From: Phycisphaerae bacterium | Lineage (GTDB): Bacteria > Planctomycetota > Phycisphaerae > SM23-33 | Direction of reading: 5' to 3' | DNA length: 60,257 nt | Assembly (NCBI GenBank): GCA_011050235.1 | Contig: DRGC01000096.1 | Coordinates: forward strand, 1-60,257 | Part shown: piece after piece, positions 25,853 through 34,458 of the stretch | How the letters are laid out: every line of letters begins with the position of its first letter | How positions within the stretch are numbered: the stretch's first letter is position 1 | Position numbers and translations under genes: made by a program | Notes under the pieces: model-generated | Databases searched by the model: none | What the model saw: the letters and a program-made list of their open reading frames with translations, nothing else | Told to the model about the DNA's origin: nothing

Positions 25853-26311
25853 ATGACAGAACTTACTGAATATCTTACGCCCGAGCGGGTGGTGGTCCTC
25901 AAGTCTGTGACCAAGGCGGACGCCTTGGGCGAGTTGGTCGACGTGCTGGTCGCTACCGACGGCGGCGTTTCGGCCGAGGAGCTCATCAAGGAAGTCTGGA
26001 AGCGCGAAGACCTGATGAGCACCGGCATCGGCAACGGGCTGGCGATTCCGCACGTGCGGATGTCGGGCATCCGGTTGGCGGCGATGGTGGTCGGGGTCAG
26101 CCGGGCCGGCATCGACGACTATGAAAGCCTCGACAAGAAGCCCGTGCACATCATCGTCCTGATCGCCGCGCCCGAAGGGGCGCACGAGACGTACATTCGC
26201 ATGCTGGCCAAGGTCGCCGACGTCCTGAAGGAAGACACCCTCCGTCAGGCCGCCATCGAGGCCGATGAGCCGGCGACGATTCACAGGATACTGACCGAAG
26301 GCAAGGCATAA
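25853..26311 (+). CDS. PTS EIIA domain protein (fructose/nitrogen type)
   Basis: A 152-residue EIIA of the PtsN/fructose type. The phosphorylatable histidine is His67 in GIGNGLAIPHVR, followed by the characteristic D..PVHIIVLIAAPEGAHETYI. No EIIB or EIIC is nearby, so a regulatory rather than sugar-transport role is likely. AGGAG at 25838-25842 supports the ATG at 25853. The stop TAA overlaps the ATG of the antiporter gene by one base (TAATG), so the two are almost certainly co-translated. EIIA-Ntr proteins are known to regulate potassium transport in proteobacteria, which makes control of the neighbouring antiporter an attractive idea. Confidence 0.9.
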   Translation: MTELTEYLTPERVVVLKSVTKADALGELVDVLVATDGGVSAEELIKEVWKREDLMSTGIGNGLAIPHVRMSGIRLAAMVVGVSRAGIDDYESLDKKPVHIIVLIAAPEGAHETYIRMLAKVADVLKEDTLRQAAIEADEPATIHRILTEGKA

Positions 26312-28026
26312 TGATCCTGGCAGCTGGCGCCAACGGTGGGCCGGGCCTGCAGCTTCTGCTGGTATTGGGAGGGGCGCTGTTTCTTGGGACGGTGGGAGCG
26401 CGGGTCCTCCGGTGGCTGCGATTTCCTCAAGTGCTGGGCTATATCCTGATCGGCCTGGTCCTTGGAGAAAGCGGCTTCGCGTGGATCACCAGCCACATGA
26501 TTGAACGGCTTAGTCCGTTCAATATCTTTGCGCTCGGTGTCATCGGCTTCATGATTGGGGGCGAACTGCACCGCGACGCCTTCAAGCGCTTCGGACGGCA
26601 GTTCATTATCATCCTGATCGCCGAAGGCGTGGCGGCATTCCTGGTCGTCGGCGCATTGGCGGGTGTTGTGACGTACCTGATCAAGCCCGACGTTCAGCTG
26701 GCCACTGCTGTGGGACTGTTGCTGGGAGCGATCTCGGCGGCGACGGCGCCGGCGGCTACGATTCGGGTGCTGCGGGAGTACAAGACCCGCGGCGCGCTGA
26801 CCCAGACGGTCTTTGCCATTGTGGCGCTGGACGACGGGCTGGCGCTGGTGCTGTTCGGCATCGCCAGCAGCATCGCAGCCCGGCTGTTGCATGTTTCGAC
26901 GGGCGGCAAAGAGCTGACCATGATTGCGGGCCTGTTGAAAACGGGCCAGGAGCTTCTCGGCGGCGTGGCCCTGGGGGCGGCGGCCGGTGTGGGATTGAAC
27001 TGGCTGTTGCGCCGTCGTCGCGACCACGATCGGGCGCTGACGTATACGATCGGCACGCTGGCGTTGGTGATCGGCGTCAGCGCACGGTTGGGCTTCGACA
27101 CCATTCTGGCGTCGATGGCCCTGGGCGTGATGATCACGAACCTGGCTCGTCGCCGATCGGGTTCGACCTTTGAGATGGTCGAACGCTTCGCACCGCCGAT
27201 CTATGTGCTGTTCTTTGTGCTTGTGGGCGCACATCTGCACATCGGCGCGATGCCCACGGTGCTGTGGATATTGGCGGGGGTGTACGTGGTGGCTCGTTCG
27301 GGGGGCAAAATGCTCGGGGCGAATCTCGGCGGGCGATTGGCCTCGGCGCCGGCGGTCGTGCGGAAATACCTGGGGATGTGTCTGTTCTGCCAGGGCGGGG
27401 TGGCGATCGGCCTGGCCTGGATGGCCAGCGGACGCTTTCGCGATGTGATGCTGTTCGGCGATGTGAATCTGGGTGTCGCCATCATGACCATCATCACCGC
27501 CACGACGTTCATTGTGGAACTGGTTGGGCCCCCGTTCGTCAAGCACGCCGCACACAAGTCCGGCGAGGCGGGGCTGGATGTCACCGAAGAGGACCTGATG
27601 GTCTCCTATACGGTCGCCGACATGGTCGACCGTTCGGCTCCGAGCTTCCGCCGAGGCGATCCGGTGGCCGTGATTCTTCGGACCATCGCCGACACCGACG
27701 CCGAAACCTATCCCGTCGTTGACGGCGAGGGCAAGCTTGTCGGCATCATCTCCCTGGCCCATCTGAAGCAGTCCTTCGGCGCCGAAGGACTGACGGCGTG
27801 GCTGGTGGCGTTCGATCTGATGGAGCCTGCCGACGACACCGTGACCGAAACGACCCCCCTGGCCGATGCCGTGGAGCAGATGAAGCTGGAGCACCTGGAC
27901 TGCCTGCCTGTGCTGTCGGACGAGGCCGACGGACGGTTCGTCGGTGTGCTGGAGCTGCGCCGCATCGACCGTATCTTGTCCCAAGAGATCCTCCGCCGTC
28001 GGCAACTTGCCGAGGTGTCGACTTGA
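26311..28026 (+). CDS. CPA2-type cation:proton antiporter with C-terminal CBS pair
   Basis: A 571-residue protein. Residues ~10-400 contain about twelve hydrophobic helices with antiporter landmarks: RFPQVLGYILIGLVLGE near the N-terminus, GFMIGGEL, ATAPAATIRVL, and AIVALDDGLALVLF, which carries the paired aspartates expected in electrogenic exchangers. A conserved linker GEAGLDVTEEDLMVSYTVAD precedes two CBS motifs (residues ~435-565) with TYPVVDGEGKLVGIISL and DCLPVLSDEADGRFVGVL. CBS pairs usually sense adenine nucleotides or ionic strength. The gene is translationally coupled to EIIA. A close paralogue follows. Confidence 0.85.
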   Translation: MILAAGANGGPGLQLLLVLGGALFLGTVGARVLRWLRFPQVLGYILIGLVLGESGFAWITSHMIERLSPFNIFALGVIGFMIGGELHRDAFKRFGRQFIIILIAEGVAAFLVVGALAGVVTYLIKPDVQLATAVGLLLGAISAATAPAATIRVLREYKTRGALTQTVFAIVALDDGLALVLFGIASSIAARLLHVSTGGKELTMIAGLLKTGQELLGGVALGAAAGVGLNWLLRRRRDHDRALTYTIGTLALVIGVSARLGFDTILASMALGVMITNLARRRSGSTFEMVERFAPPIYVLFFVLVGAHLHIGAMPTVLWILAGVYVVARSGGKMLGANLGGRLASAPAVVRKYLGMCLFCQGGVAIGLAWMASGRFRDVMLFGDVNLGVAIMTIITATTFIVELVGPPFVKHAAHKSGEAGLDVTEEDLMVSYTVADMVDRSAPSFRRGDPVAVILRTIADTDAETYPVVDGEGKLVGIISLAHLKQSFGAEGLTAWLVAFDLMEPADDTVTETTPLADAVEQMKLEHLDCLPVLSDEADGRFVGVLELRRIDRILSQEILRRRQLAEVST

Positions 28027-28125
28027 TAGGCGCCGTCGATGATTTCAGGTGGATCGTGCCTCGGTCGGTGTTAATATTGTTAACTCATGTAATGTAATCC
28101 TCGACGGATCCCGGAGTCGTAGCTT

Positions 28126-29856
28126 GTGATGATGCTCTTGGCGACAAGTTCGAGCGAGTTGGGCCACTTGCCGATCCTCTTGATCCTTGGCGGCGCCTTA
28201 TTCTTCGGCACGGCAGGCGCTCGGCTTTTCCGTCGCATTCGATTCCCCCAGGTGCTCGGCTACATCGTTATCGGTCTCATTGTCGGCCGCATGTGGTTGG
28301 GTTTGATCGACGGGGAGATGCTCAGGAACTTCGAGCCGTTCAACGCGTTCGCCTTGGGCATTATCGGGTTCATGATCGGCGGCGAACTTCACCGGGACAT
28401 CTTCAAGCGCTTCGGCCGGCAACTCATTGTGATCGTCTTGGCCGAAGGGCTGGCTGCGTGCATCGTCGTTGGTTCGCTGATCGGCGGGGTGACCTATCTC
28501 ATCACCGGCGATGTCCAATTATCATTGGTGTTGGGACTGCTACTGGGTTCCATTGGCGTGGCGACAGCGCCGGCGGCTACCGTTCGTGTGCTGCAGGAGT
28601 CGAAAGCGAAAGGCCCGTTGACCACGACCGTGTTCGCGGTGGTAGCCTTGGATGATGCCCTGGCGCTGGCGCTGTTTGCGATCGCCAGCAGCATTGCGAT
28701 TCGTATCCTGCCGGCCGCGGCCGGCGCTGCGGCCGATGGGGGAATTCTGGTCGCTCTGGCCCACGCCGCCCGGGACCTGTTGGGAGCGGCGGTGTTGGGA
28801 ACGGCGAGCGGCCTGTTGCTGAACTGGATTCTTCGTCGGAAGCGCGATCAGGAACGGGCGCTGACTTACATCGTCGGTACGCTGACCCTCGTGATCGGTC
28901 TGGGCCGATGGCTCGGGTTCGACACGATCCTGGCTGCGATGGCCCTGGGCGTGGTGGTGACGAACCTTGCGCCGCGTCGGGCCGGTAGTGCATTCGAGAT
29001 CGTGGAGCGTTTCGCTCCGCCGATCTACGTACTGTTCTTCGTGCTCGTCGGCGCTCACCTGTACTTCAATGACATGGAATGGTGGTTGGGCGTTCTGGTG
29101 GGCGTTTACATCGTCGCCCTGGCGATCGGGAAGATCTCCGGTTCGTATCTGGGCGGACGGTGGACGGGGGCGCCGGCAACCGTGCGGAAGTACCTGGGCC
29201 TGTGCATGCTCTGTCAGGCCGGTGTGGCCGTCGGCTTGGCCCTGCGGGCGGCGGAGCTATTCGGAGACCAGGGCGCCGGCGCTCTGGTCGGCACGATTGT
29301 TATCACCGTCATCACGGGTGCGATCTTTATCCTGGAGCTGGCCGGGCCCCCGTGCGTCAAGTACGCCGTGAACAAAGCCGGCGAGGCCGGGCTGGATGTC
29401 ACCGAAGAGGATCTGATGGCCTCTTACACCGTTGCCGACATGGTCGACCGTTCCGCCCCGACGTTCCCGCAGGGCGCGCCGCTGACCATGATCCTCCGGA
29501 CCATCGCCGACACCGACGCGATGAGCTATCCTGTCGTCGACGACGACAAGAAGCTCGTCGGCGTGATTACGCTCAACGACCTCAAGCAGAGCTTCAGCGC
29601 CGAAGGTCTGACGGCGTGGCTGGTGGCGTTCGACCTCATGAAGCCCGTGCCCGACATGGTGACCGAGCAGTTGCCACTGGCCGATGCCGTCGACCGTATG
29701 CGTCAGCAGGAACTGGATTGCCTGCCCGTGCTGTCCGAGCCGACCGACGGCGAAGAGGGTCGCTTTGTCGGCCTGCTGGAGTTGCGAAAGGTCACCCGCA
29801 TGCTGTCACAGGAAATGCTGCGTCGCCAGCAGCAGGTCGACGCGGCGAGCTTCTAG
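28126..29856 (+). CDS. second CPA2-type cation:proton antiporter with CBS pair (tandem paralogue)
   Basis: A 576-residue paralogue of the preceding protein along its whole length. The same landmarks are present: RFPQVLGYIVIGLIVG, GFMIGGELHRDIFKRFGRQ, ATAPAATVRVL, AVVALDDALALALF, then GEAGLDVTEEDLMASYTVAD and two CBS segments (SYPVVDDDKKLVGVITL, DCLPVLSEPTDGEEGRFVGL). The sequence conserves the ion-binding aspartates, so both copies look functional. GTG 28126 fits the GGAG at 28113-28116 best; ATG 28129 or 28132 are alternatives. A 99-bp gap with an AT-rich TTAATATTGTTAA separates it from the first copy and may hold its own promoter. Confidence 0.85.
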   Translation: MMMLLATSSSELGHLPILLILGGALFFGTAGARLFRRIRFPQVLGYIVIGLIVGRMWLGLIDGEMLRNFEPFNAFALGIIGFMIGGELHRDIFKRFGRQLIVIVLAEGLAACIVVGSLIGGVTYLITGDVQLSLVLGLLLGSIGVATAPAATVRVLQESKAKGPLTTTVFAVVALDDALALALFAIASSIAIRILPAAAGAAADGGILVALAHAARDLLGAAVLGTASGLLLNWILRRKRDQERALTYIVGTLTLVIGLGRWLGFDTILAAMALGVVVTNLAPRRAGSAFEIVERFAPPIYVLFFVLVGAHLYFNDMEWWLGVLVGVYIVALAIGKISGSYLGGRWTGAPATVRKYLGLCMLCQAGVAVGLALRAAELFGDQGAGALVGTIVITVITGAIFILELAGPPCVKYAVNKAGEAGLDVTEEDLMASYTVADMVDRSAPTFPQGAPLTMILRTIADTDAMSYPVVDDDKKLVGVITLNDLKQSFSAEGLTAWLVAFDLMKPVPDMVTEQLPLADAVDRMRQQELDCLPVLSEPTDGEEGRFVGLLELRKVTRMLSQEMLRRQQQVDAASF

Positions 29857-29866
29857 CCGAACCGTC

Positions 29867-30277
29867 ATGGGCCAGTCCTCACTGAACACAACGCGACTCC
29901 ATGTCCGCTACAGCGAGACCGACCAGATGGGCACGTTCTACAACTCTCGCGTGCTGGAGTGGTTTGAGTGCGGCCGGACCGAGCTGATGCGCCAACTGGG
30001 CGTGTCGTATCGCCAAATGGAGTCGCGCGGCGCGATGCTGCCGATGATCGAAAGCCACGTCGAATACCTCGGCCGCGCCGTCTACGACGACGAGTTGGAG
30101 CTGACCACCACCGTCAGCATGTCGGGCAAGGCCCGCGTGCGCTTCGAGATCCAGATCGTCAATATTACAACCGATCAGCCCCTCGCCCGCGGCTACACCG
30201 TTCACGCAATCACCGCCCCCGACGGCCGACCCATCCGCCCACCCCAATGGGTCACCGACGCCATCAACGGGCCATAG
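29867..30277 (+). CDS. 4-hydroxybenzoyl-CoA thioesterase (YbgC-like hotdog) family protein
   Basis: A 136-residue hotdog-fold thioesterase. The catalytic region is [22 protein letters not shown], where the aspartate and the following MG.FYN match the YbgC/FadM pattern (Y.ETD..G...N). It would hydrolyse acyl-CoA or aromatic-CoA thioesters. It starts 10 nt after the antiporter stop, so it may be part of that transcript, although the function is unrelated. The last 14 bp overlap the 3-prime end of the DUF5131 gene on the opposite strand. Confidence 0.85.
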   Translation: MGQSSLNTTRLHVRYSETDQMGTFYNSRVLEWFECGRTELMRQLGVSYRQMESRGAMLPMIESHVEYLGRAVYDDELELTTTVSMSGKARVRFEIQIVNITTDQPLARGYTVHAITAPDGRPIRPPQWVTDAINGP

Positions 30278-30995
30278 TCGCTTCGTGCTCGGCGGGCATC
30301 TGATTCCAGGTCTTCCCGTCGAGTTCTCGCCCCGCCTTCTTCTTGTTCGTTCCGCCCCATTGTTTGAAGAAGAAGGGCACCTCGGCCGTCAGGCATTGGT
30401 CCCGAATGTCGCGCACCCAATCCGGGTCCATGGGGCGCGCCCCGGGGCCGGATTCGCCACCAACGATGACCCAATCGATACCAGCGAGGTCCAGATCAGT
30501 GATCGGGCTCAGCAGGGGTTCCAGTGAGAGAAACTTCATCTGCGAGCTGGTATTTCGTAGATGGTCTATTCGGTCCACGTAGGCCTGGCTCTCAACGGTG
30601 GCGCCCATCCATATGTTGTCCTGCCAGTCCAGCAATCCGTCCATCTGGCTCAGGCGGCCGGTGCGTTTGGTAAGGATCTGGAAGCGATGCCAATGGGCCT
30701 CGCCCATTATCGCAAAGACCTTCAAAATGAACTCCGTGGAAACATCCCGGTGGAACAGGTCACTCATCGAGTTGACGAAGATGGCCTGCGGCTTTTTCCA
30801 CGTCAGTGGCAGGGGCAGCGCCTTGTCATGCATGGTGAGGCGAAAACCATTTACGTAGTTCACTTGCCCCATAGCCTTAAGCCGCTTGGCCATGCGCTCG
30901 GCATAACAGTGCTTGCACCCCGTGCTAATCTTCGTGCACCCGGTAACCGGATTCCACGTCGATTCCGTCCATTCGATTGTTGAGCTCTGGCCCAT
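30264..30995 (-). CDS. DUF5131 / phage Gp37-Gp68 family protein (three-Cys motif)
   Basis: A 243-residue protein starting [20 protein letters not shown]. Its signature is the three-cysteine motif [20 protein letters not shown] (spacing C-X6-C-X2-C), reminiscent of but distinct from the radical SAM CX3CX2C. Further family hallmarks are [23 protein letters not shown] and [15 protein letters not shown]. The function is unproven; homologues are known from phages and accessory regions. It lies 8 nt downstream of the TcmP gene, the recognised partner family, and they are surely co-transcribed. The end overlaps the thioesterase gene tail to tail by 14 bp. Confidence 0.88.
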   Translation of the reverse strand: MGQSSTIEWTESTWNPVTGCTKISTGCKHCYAERMAKRLKAMGQVNYVNGFRLTMHDKALPLPLTWKKPQAIFVNSMSDLFHRDVSTEFILKVFAIMGEAHWHRFQILTKRTGRLSQMDGLLDWQDNIWMGATVESQAYVDRIDHLRNTSSQMKFLSLEPLLSPITDLDLAGIDWVIVGGESGPGARPMDPDWVRDIRDQCLTAEVPFFFKQWGGTNKKKAGRELDGKTWNQMPAEHEATMAR

Positions 30996-31003
30996 GATTG
31001 CGC

Positions 31004-31888
31004 TTACTCCATGTGCTCTAGTATATGTCCAGCGATCCTTTTAGCTATCGGCGCACCCTTGGGGTTCGCCGCAGCAAAGCAGAACAGAAAAAGCGGGGCG
31101 CCTGTCGAGTTGTGGAGCATTCTTGGATTGTCTGCAACGTCGGCGAACACCGATCGCAGTCGTTCGTTCCACAGCCCGGCGATATCCATCCAGTCGCAGG
31201 CTTTGCGACTGACCCCAGTGCTGCCGAAGAGCCCATCAGGTGCGTTCTGATAGAACTCCTCCTGCCATGTCGGCGTGCCGAACAAGTTTGTCAGCCTGTC
31301 GGCCCATTTTGTCGGTATGTTGCCACTTTGCGTTAGGAGGCGATTGACCGCGCTGATCGGGAAGAGAATCCACATATCGATCGCTCGAGTACGAGCGACG
31401 GCTTCAATTGTCGACCAGTCGACCTGCATTCCAAACGGGTCGAGGAACAGTACTGCACGTTGGCCTCGCCAGTCCCAATTCATACATATGTCCAGCAGTT
31501 CGTCGTTGCAGTCGCCCAGTTTCAGTTCGATGCGATCACACAAGTCCGACGAATCTCTCAGCTTCTTGAGTTCACTAAGTCTTGTGCCCGATTTTTCGAT
31601 GAACATATAGCGATGGAAGGGCGGAGAAATGCCCAGTGCCATTCTGGCCGAGCCGTCAAGAAACTGTTGGGGGTCGGGCTCCACCAACTCGGCAAAGAGG
31701 GTACCCTCGTCATCTGGGCCTGCCGTCGGCAACTCCCGGTACCCAGTCCCCGCAAACGCGTCGATGTAGATCAATTCGAACGGCTGGTTCTTAAGTGCTT
31801 TGGTGTATGCCTCCAGGTACTTGCTGAGGATCTGAAGCTTCTTCTCTGTCCAACTGCCGCCATACATCTGAAGCTGTCTTGCGCACAT
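31004..31888 (-). CDS. tcmP: three-Cys-motif partner protein TcmP
   Basis: A 294-residue protein. The N-terminal [20 protein letters not shown] is the family signature. It is followed by [16 protein letters not shown], which looks like motif I of a SAM-dependent methyltransferase, and by [14 protein letters not shown], which resembles motif IV (DPPY-like) of DNA adenine methyltransferases. The catalytic DPPY is replaced by DPFG. The start at 31888 ([11 protein letters not shown]) has GGAAAGGG at good spacing; the frame stays open further upstream but without support. TcmP and DUF5131 proteins occur together in accessory regions, sometimes near defence genes. The biochemical role is unknown. 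Confidence 0.88.
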   Translation of the reverse strand: MCARQLQMYGGSWTEKKLQILSKYLEAYTKALKNQPFELIYIDAFAGTGYRELPTAGPDDEGTLFAELVEPDPQQFLDGSARMALGISPPFHRYMFIEKSGTRLSELKKLRDSSDLCDRIELKLGDCNDELLDICMNWDWRGQRAVLFLDPFGMQVDWSTIEAVARTRAIDMWILFPISAVNRLLTQSGNIPTKWADRLTNLFGTPTWQEEFYQNAPDGLFGSTGVSRKACDWMDIAGLWNERLRSVFADVADNPRMLHNSTGAPLFLFCFAAANPKGAPIAKRIAGHILEHME

Positions 31889-32018
31889 GAACGTATCCCT
31901 TTCCAAAGTGTAATCCCCGAGCCCACATCGTCGTTCGTCTTCTGCCAGATAGTCTAGGAGGAGCCCTAACATTATACAAACAAATTCTTGAGGCACTGGT
32001 AGGTCTAGTTCGCACAAG

Positions 32019-32048
32019 AAAAAACGGCCGGTCTGGTGGGATCGGCCG
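32019..32048 (-). terminator. rho-independent terminator after the flavodiiron gene
   Basis: On the minus strand, CGGCCGATC and GACCGGCCG form a stem with one mismatch around a six-base loop (CCACCA), followed directly by TTTTTT. It lies 29 bp beyond the stop at 32077 and would end the oxygen-defence transcript before the TcmP region. Confidence 0.8.
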
Positions 32049-32076
32049 GGGGGAGAGGGGTGTGGATGCGTGTGGG

Positions 32077-33303
32077 TTAGGCCGGGACTTCGGCTTGGAC
32101 TTTGGCCTTTAGGCGTTGGGCGATGTCGACGCCGAGTTGGCGGCAGCGGGCGAGGGCGGCTTCGTCGGGGACGTACTTGACCTTCAACTCCTCACCGACC
32201 ATCTCTAGTCCCATGCCGGCCAGTGTCTCGTGGACTTCCTTCGCGCCTTCGGCGCTCCAGCCGTATGAGCCGAACGCCGCGCCGATCATGTTCTTGGGCG
32301 CCAGGCCGCGGATGTAGGTCAGCGCGTCGGCCACCGACGGGAACATCGTGTTGTTGATCGTCGGTGTGCCCATGACCAGCGCCCCGGCGTCGAGGAGTTC
32401 GGTGGCGATATCGCTGCGGTGGCATCCGCGGGCCGGCATCATCCGGACGTCCACGCCTTCGGCCGCCAGGCCTTCGTGAATGGCGCGGGCCATCTTGTCG
32501 GTGCTCTGCCACATGGTGTCGTAGACGACGACGGCCTTGCAGGTGGGCTTCTGGGCGGCCCAGTCGGCGTACTTGCCGAGGATCCAGCCGATGTCCTTCT
32601 CGGTGCGGTAAATGGGGCCGTGGTCGGGGGCGAGCATCTGGATGGGCAGGTCCAGCATCTGGAGCTTATCGAGCGTCTTGACGATGAACTTCGACAGCGG
32701 CAGGAGGATGTTGGCGTAGTACTTGGCGGCCTCATGGCCCAGCACCGACGGGTCGATCTCGTCGGCGAACCGCTCGGCGGAGGCCAGGTGCATGCCGAAG
32801 CCGTCCTGACTGAAGAGGATATGATCCTCGGCCAGATAGCTGACCATGCTGTCGGGCCAGTGACACATGCGGGTTTCGACGAAGGTGAGGTTCAACTCGC
32901 CCAGCGAGAGCGTCTGGCCGTCGGCGACGGCCTGGATTCCACCGCCCATGTGGAAGTGATCCTCCAGCGCCTGCACACCCGCCTTGGAGGCGTACACCTC
33001 TTTGGGCTGGATCTGCTCGATCGTTCGCGGCAGCGCGCCGGAGTGGTCCATCTCGGCATGGTTGGAGATCAGCACCTCGATGGTCTTGGGATCGACGACC
33101 GAGCGAATGCGGGACAGCATCTCGTCGAAGAACTCCGCCTTGACCGTGTCCACGAGCGTGGGCCGCTCGCCCATGATCAGATACGCATTGTAGGTGCTGC
33201 CGCGCTGGGTCAGGTAGCCGTGAAAGTCGCGGACATCCCAGTCGATCGCACCGACCCAGTGGACGTGGTCGGTTATTTGGACGGCTTTGAATGTGTCGGT
33301 CAT
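32077..33303 (-). CDS. flavodiiron protein (A-type flavoprotein)
   Basis: A 408-residue protein that reduces O2 or NO to water or N2O in anaerobes. Residues ~1-250 are a metallo-beta-lactamase-like domain with the diiron motif HAEMDH (His82, Glu84, Asp86, His87). Later ligands lie in CHWPDSM and in the DHGPIYR segment. Residues ~255-400 are a flavodoxin domain (VVVYDTMWQSTDKMARAI, then GTPTINNTMFP and FGSYGWSAEGAKEV) that binds FMN. There is no extra rubredoxin domain, so electrons must come from a separate carrier, perhaps the rubrerythrin-linked pool. It is the last gene of the stress cluster and is followed by a strong terminator. Confidence 0.93.
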   Translation of the reverse strand: MTDTFKAVQITDHVHWVGAIDWDVRDFHGYLTQRGSTYNAYLIMGERPTLVDTVKAEFFDEMLSRIRSVVDPKTIEVLISNHAEMDHSGALPRTIEQIQPKEVYASKAGVQALEDHFHMGGGIQAVADGQTLSLGELNLTFVETRMCHWPDSMVSYLAEDHILFSQDGFGMHLASAERFADEIDPSVLGHEAAKYYANILLPLSKFIVKTLDKLQMLDLPIQMLAPDHGPIYRTEKDIGWILGKYADWAAQKPTCKAVVVYDTMWQSTDKMARAIHEGLAAEGVDVRMMPARGCHRSDIATELLDAGALVMGTPTINNTMFPSVADALTYIRGLAPKNMIGAAFGSYGWSAEGAKEVHETLAGMGLEMVGEELKVKYVPDEAALARCRQLGVDIAQRLKAKVQAEVPA

Positions 33304-33394
33304 GGTGGCGCCCTGTCTGTCTGCGAATCTCTCTCGTGCGGGTCATCCCCGCGCGTGTCGGTAATGTTTGTCCGCCTCTCGGCGATCGATTGAC

Positions 33395-33907
33395 CTAGGC
33401 GCCTGCGGCTGGCGGAACGAACACGCGCTGGCCCAGTTCCTGATCGATCAGGAACAGCGCGCCCGGCGCGTCGGCGGCCAGTTTCAACCTCTGGACGGCT
33501 GCATCGGCGGAGGACTCCTCTTCCACCTGTTCGTTGACGAACCACTGCAGGAAAACCTGCGATGCGTGGTCGCTCTCGGCGACGGCCAGGTCAGCCAGCT
33601 TGTTGATCATGCCGGAGACTTTCACCTCATGCGTGTAGGTCGCCTGAAAAATCGCCAGCGGCGAGTCCCACTCGGTGGGCGGGCCTTCGATGGCGGTCAA
33701 TTGCACGCGCCCGCTGCGCTCGTTGATGAAGTTGAAGAATTTCTCGGCGTGGGTCATCTCTTCCAGGGCCTGGATCCGCATCCAACTGGCGAACCCCTTG
33801 AGGTTGAGCGACTCGAAATGCGCCGACATCGACCAGTACAGATAAGCGGAATAGACTTCAGCGTTAAGTTGTTTGTTGAAAGCCGTTTGGATTTTCTTTT
33901 TCAACAT
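33395..33907 (-). CDS. ferritin (bacterial non-haem type)
   Basis: A 170-residue ferritin for iron storage and detoxification. The four-helix core carries the ferroxidase ligands in LNAEVYSAYLYW (Glu17) and RIQALEEMTHAEKFF (Glu50 and His53), with NEQVEEESSADAAV in the third helix. Length is standard. A GGAAGGTG lies upstream of the ATG at 33907. Together with desulfoferrodoxin and rubrerythrin upstream and the flavodiiron gene downstream it fits an iron and oxygen stress transcript. A gap of 167 bp before it could hold an internal promoter. Confidence 0.93.
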   Translation of the reverse strand: MLKKKIQTAFNKQLNAEVYSAYLYWSMSAHFESLNLKGFASWMRIQALEEMTHAEKFFNFINERSGRVQLTAIEGPPTEWDSPLAIFQATYTHEVKVSGMINKLADLAVAESDHASQVFLQWFVNEQVEEESSADAAVQRLKLAADAPGALFLIDQELGQRVFVPPAAGA

Positions 33908-34074
33908 GATCTGTCACCTTCCCAGGAGGGCTTGTCCGTATCCGACGCCGCCGCGGCAACTCGCAGCGCATCGGTCTCAACAGTTGTGTCCAATGCACGT
34001 TCGCGCACCATTGTAGGCCGCGCCGAAGGAATGTCTCGCTCGGCCGCTCTGCATGCCCGCCGCCGGGAACGCCG

Positions 34075-34458
34075 CTACGACCGCCAGAGCCCGTGCACAT
34101 TGCACATCGCTCGAACGATCAAACCGTCCGGGTCGACGCCGGTAAAACGGGCATGGGGCTCTTGGCCCGGCGTCAGGAACTGGCGATTCGTCCGCCCGTC
34201 CGGAACGATCACCTCAACCCACTGGATAAAGTGCGTGGGTTCCATTGGGTGGGCGGCGTTCTGGCCCAGCCGAACGATAATGCCGTCGGCGAGGGGCTCG
34301 ACAAAGGGGACGTGCTTTTCCTCGGCCGGGTCGCCCGTCCGTTCGGCCATCAACTGCATCGGCTGGCCGCAACAGATCATTTCGCCCGCCCCCTCATCCA
34401 ATGTTTCGGCGACGATGCCGCACACTTCGCACTTGTACACTTCCAGTTTATTGGTCAT
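34075..34458 (-). CDS. dfx: desulfoferrodoxin (superoxide reductase)
   Basis: A 127-residue two-domain superoxide reductase. The N-terminal desulforedoxin-like domain has the rubredoxin-type ligands CEVCG (residues ~10-13) and ICCGQPM. The C-terminal domain has the catalytic ferrous site, with histidines in HVPFVE and PTHFIQWVEV and the closing MCNVHGLW. It would reduce superoxide to peroxide without releasing O2. The start ATG at 34458 overlaps the end of the permease gene by 11 bp, so the two are translationally coupled. Confidence 0.93.
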   Translation of the reverse strand: MTNKLEVYKCEVCGIVAETLDEGAGEMICCGQPMQLMAERTGDPAEEKHVPFVEPLADGIIVRLGQNAAHPMEPTHFIQWVEVIVPDGRTNRQFLTPGQEPHARFTGVDPDGLIVRAMCNVHGLWRS

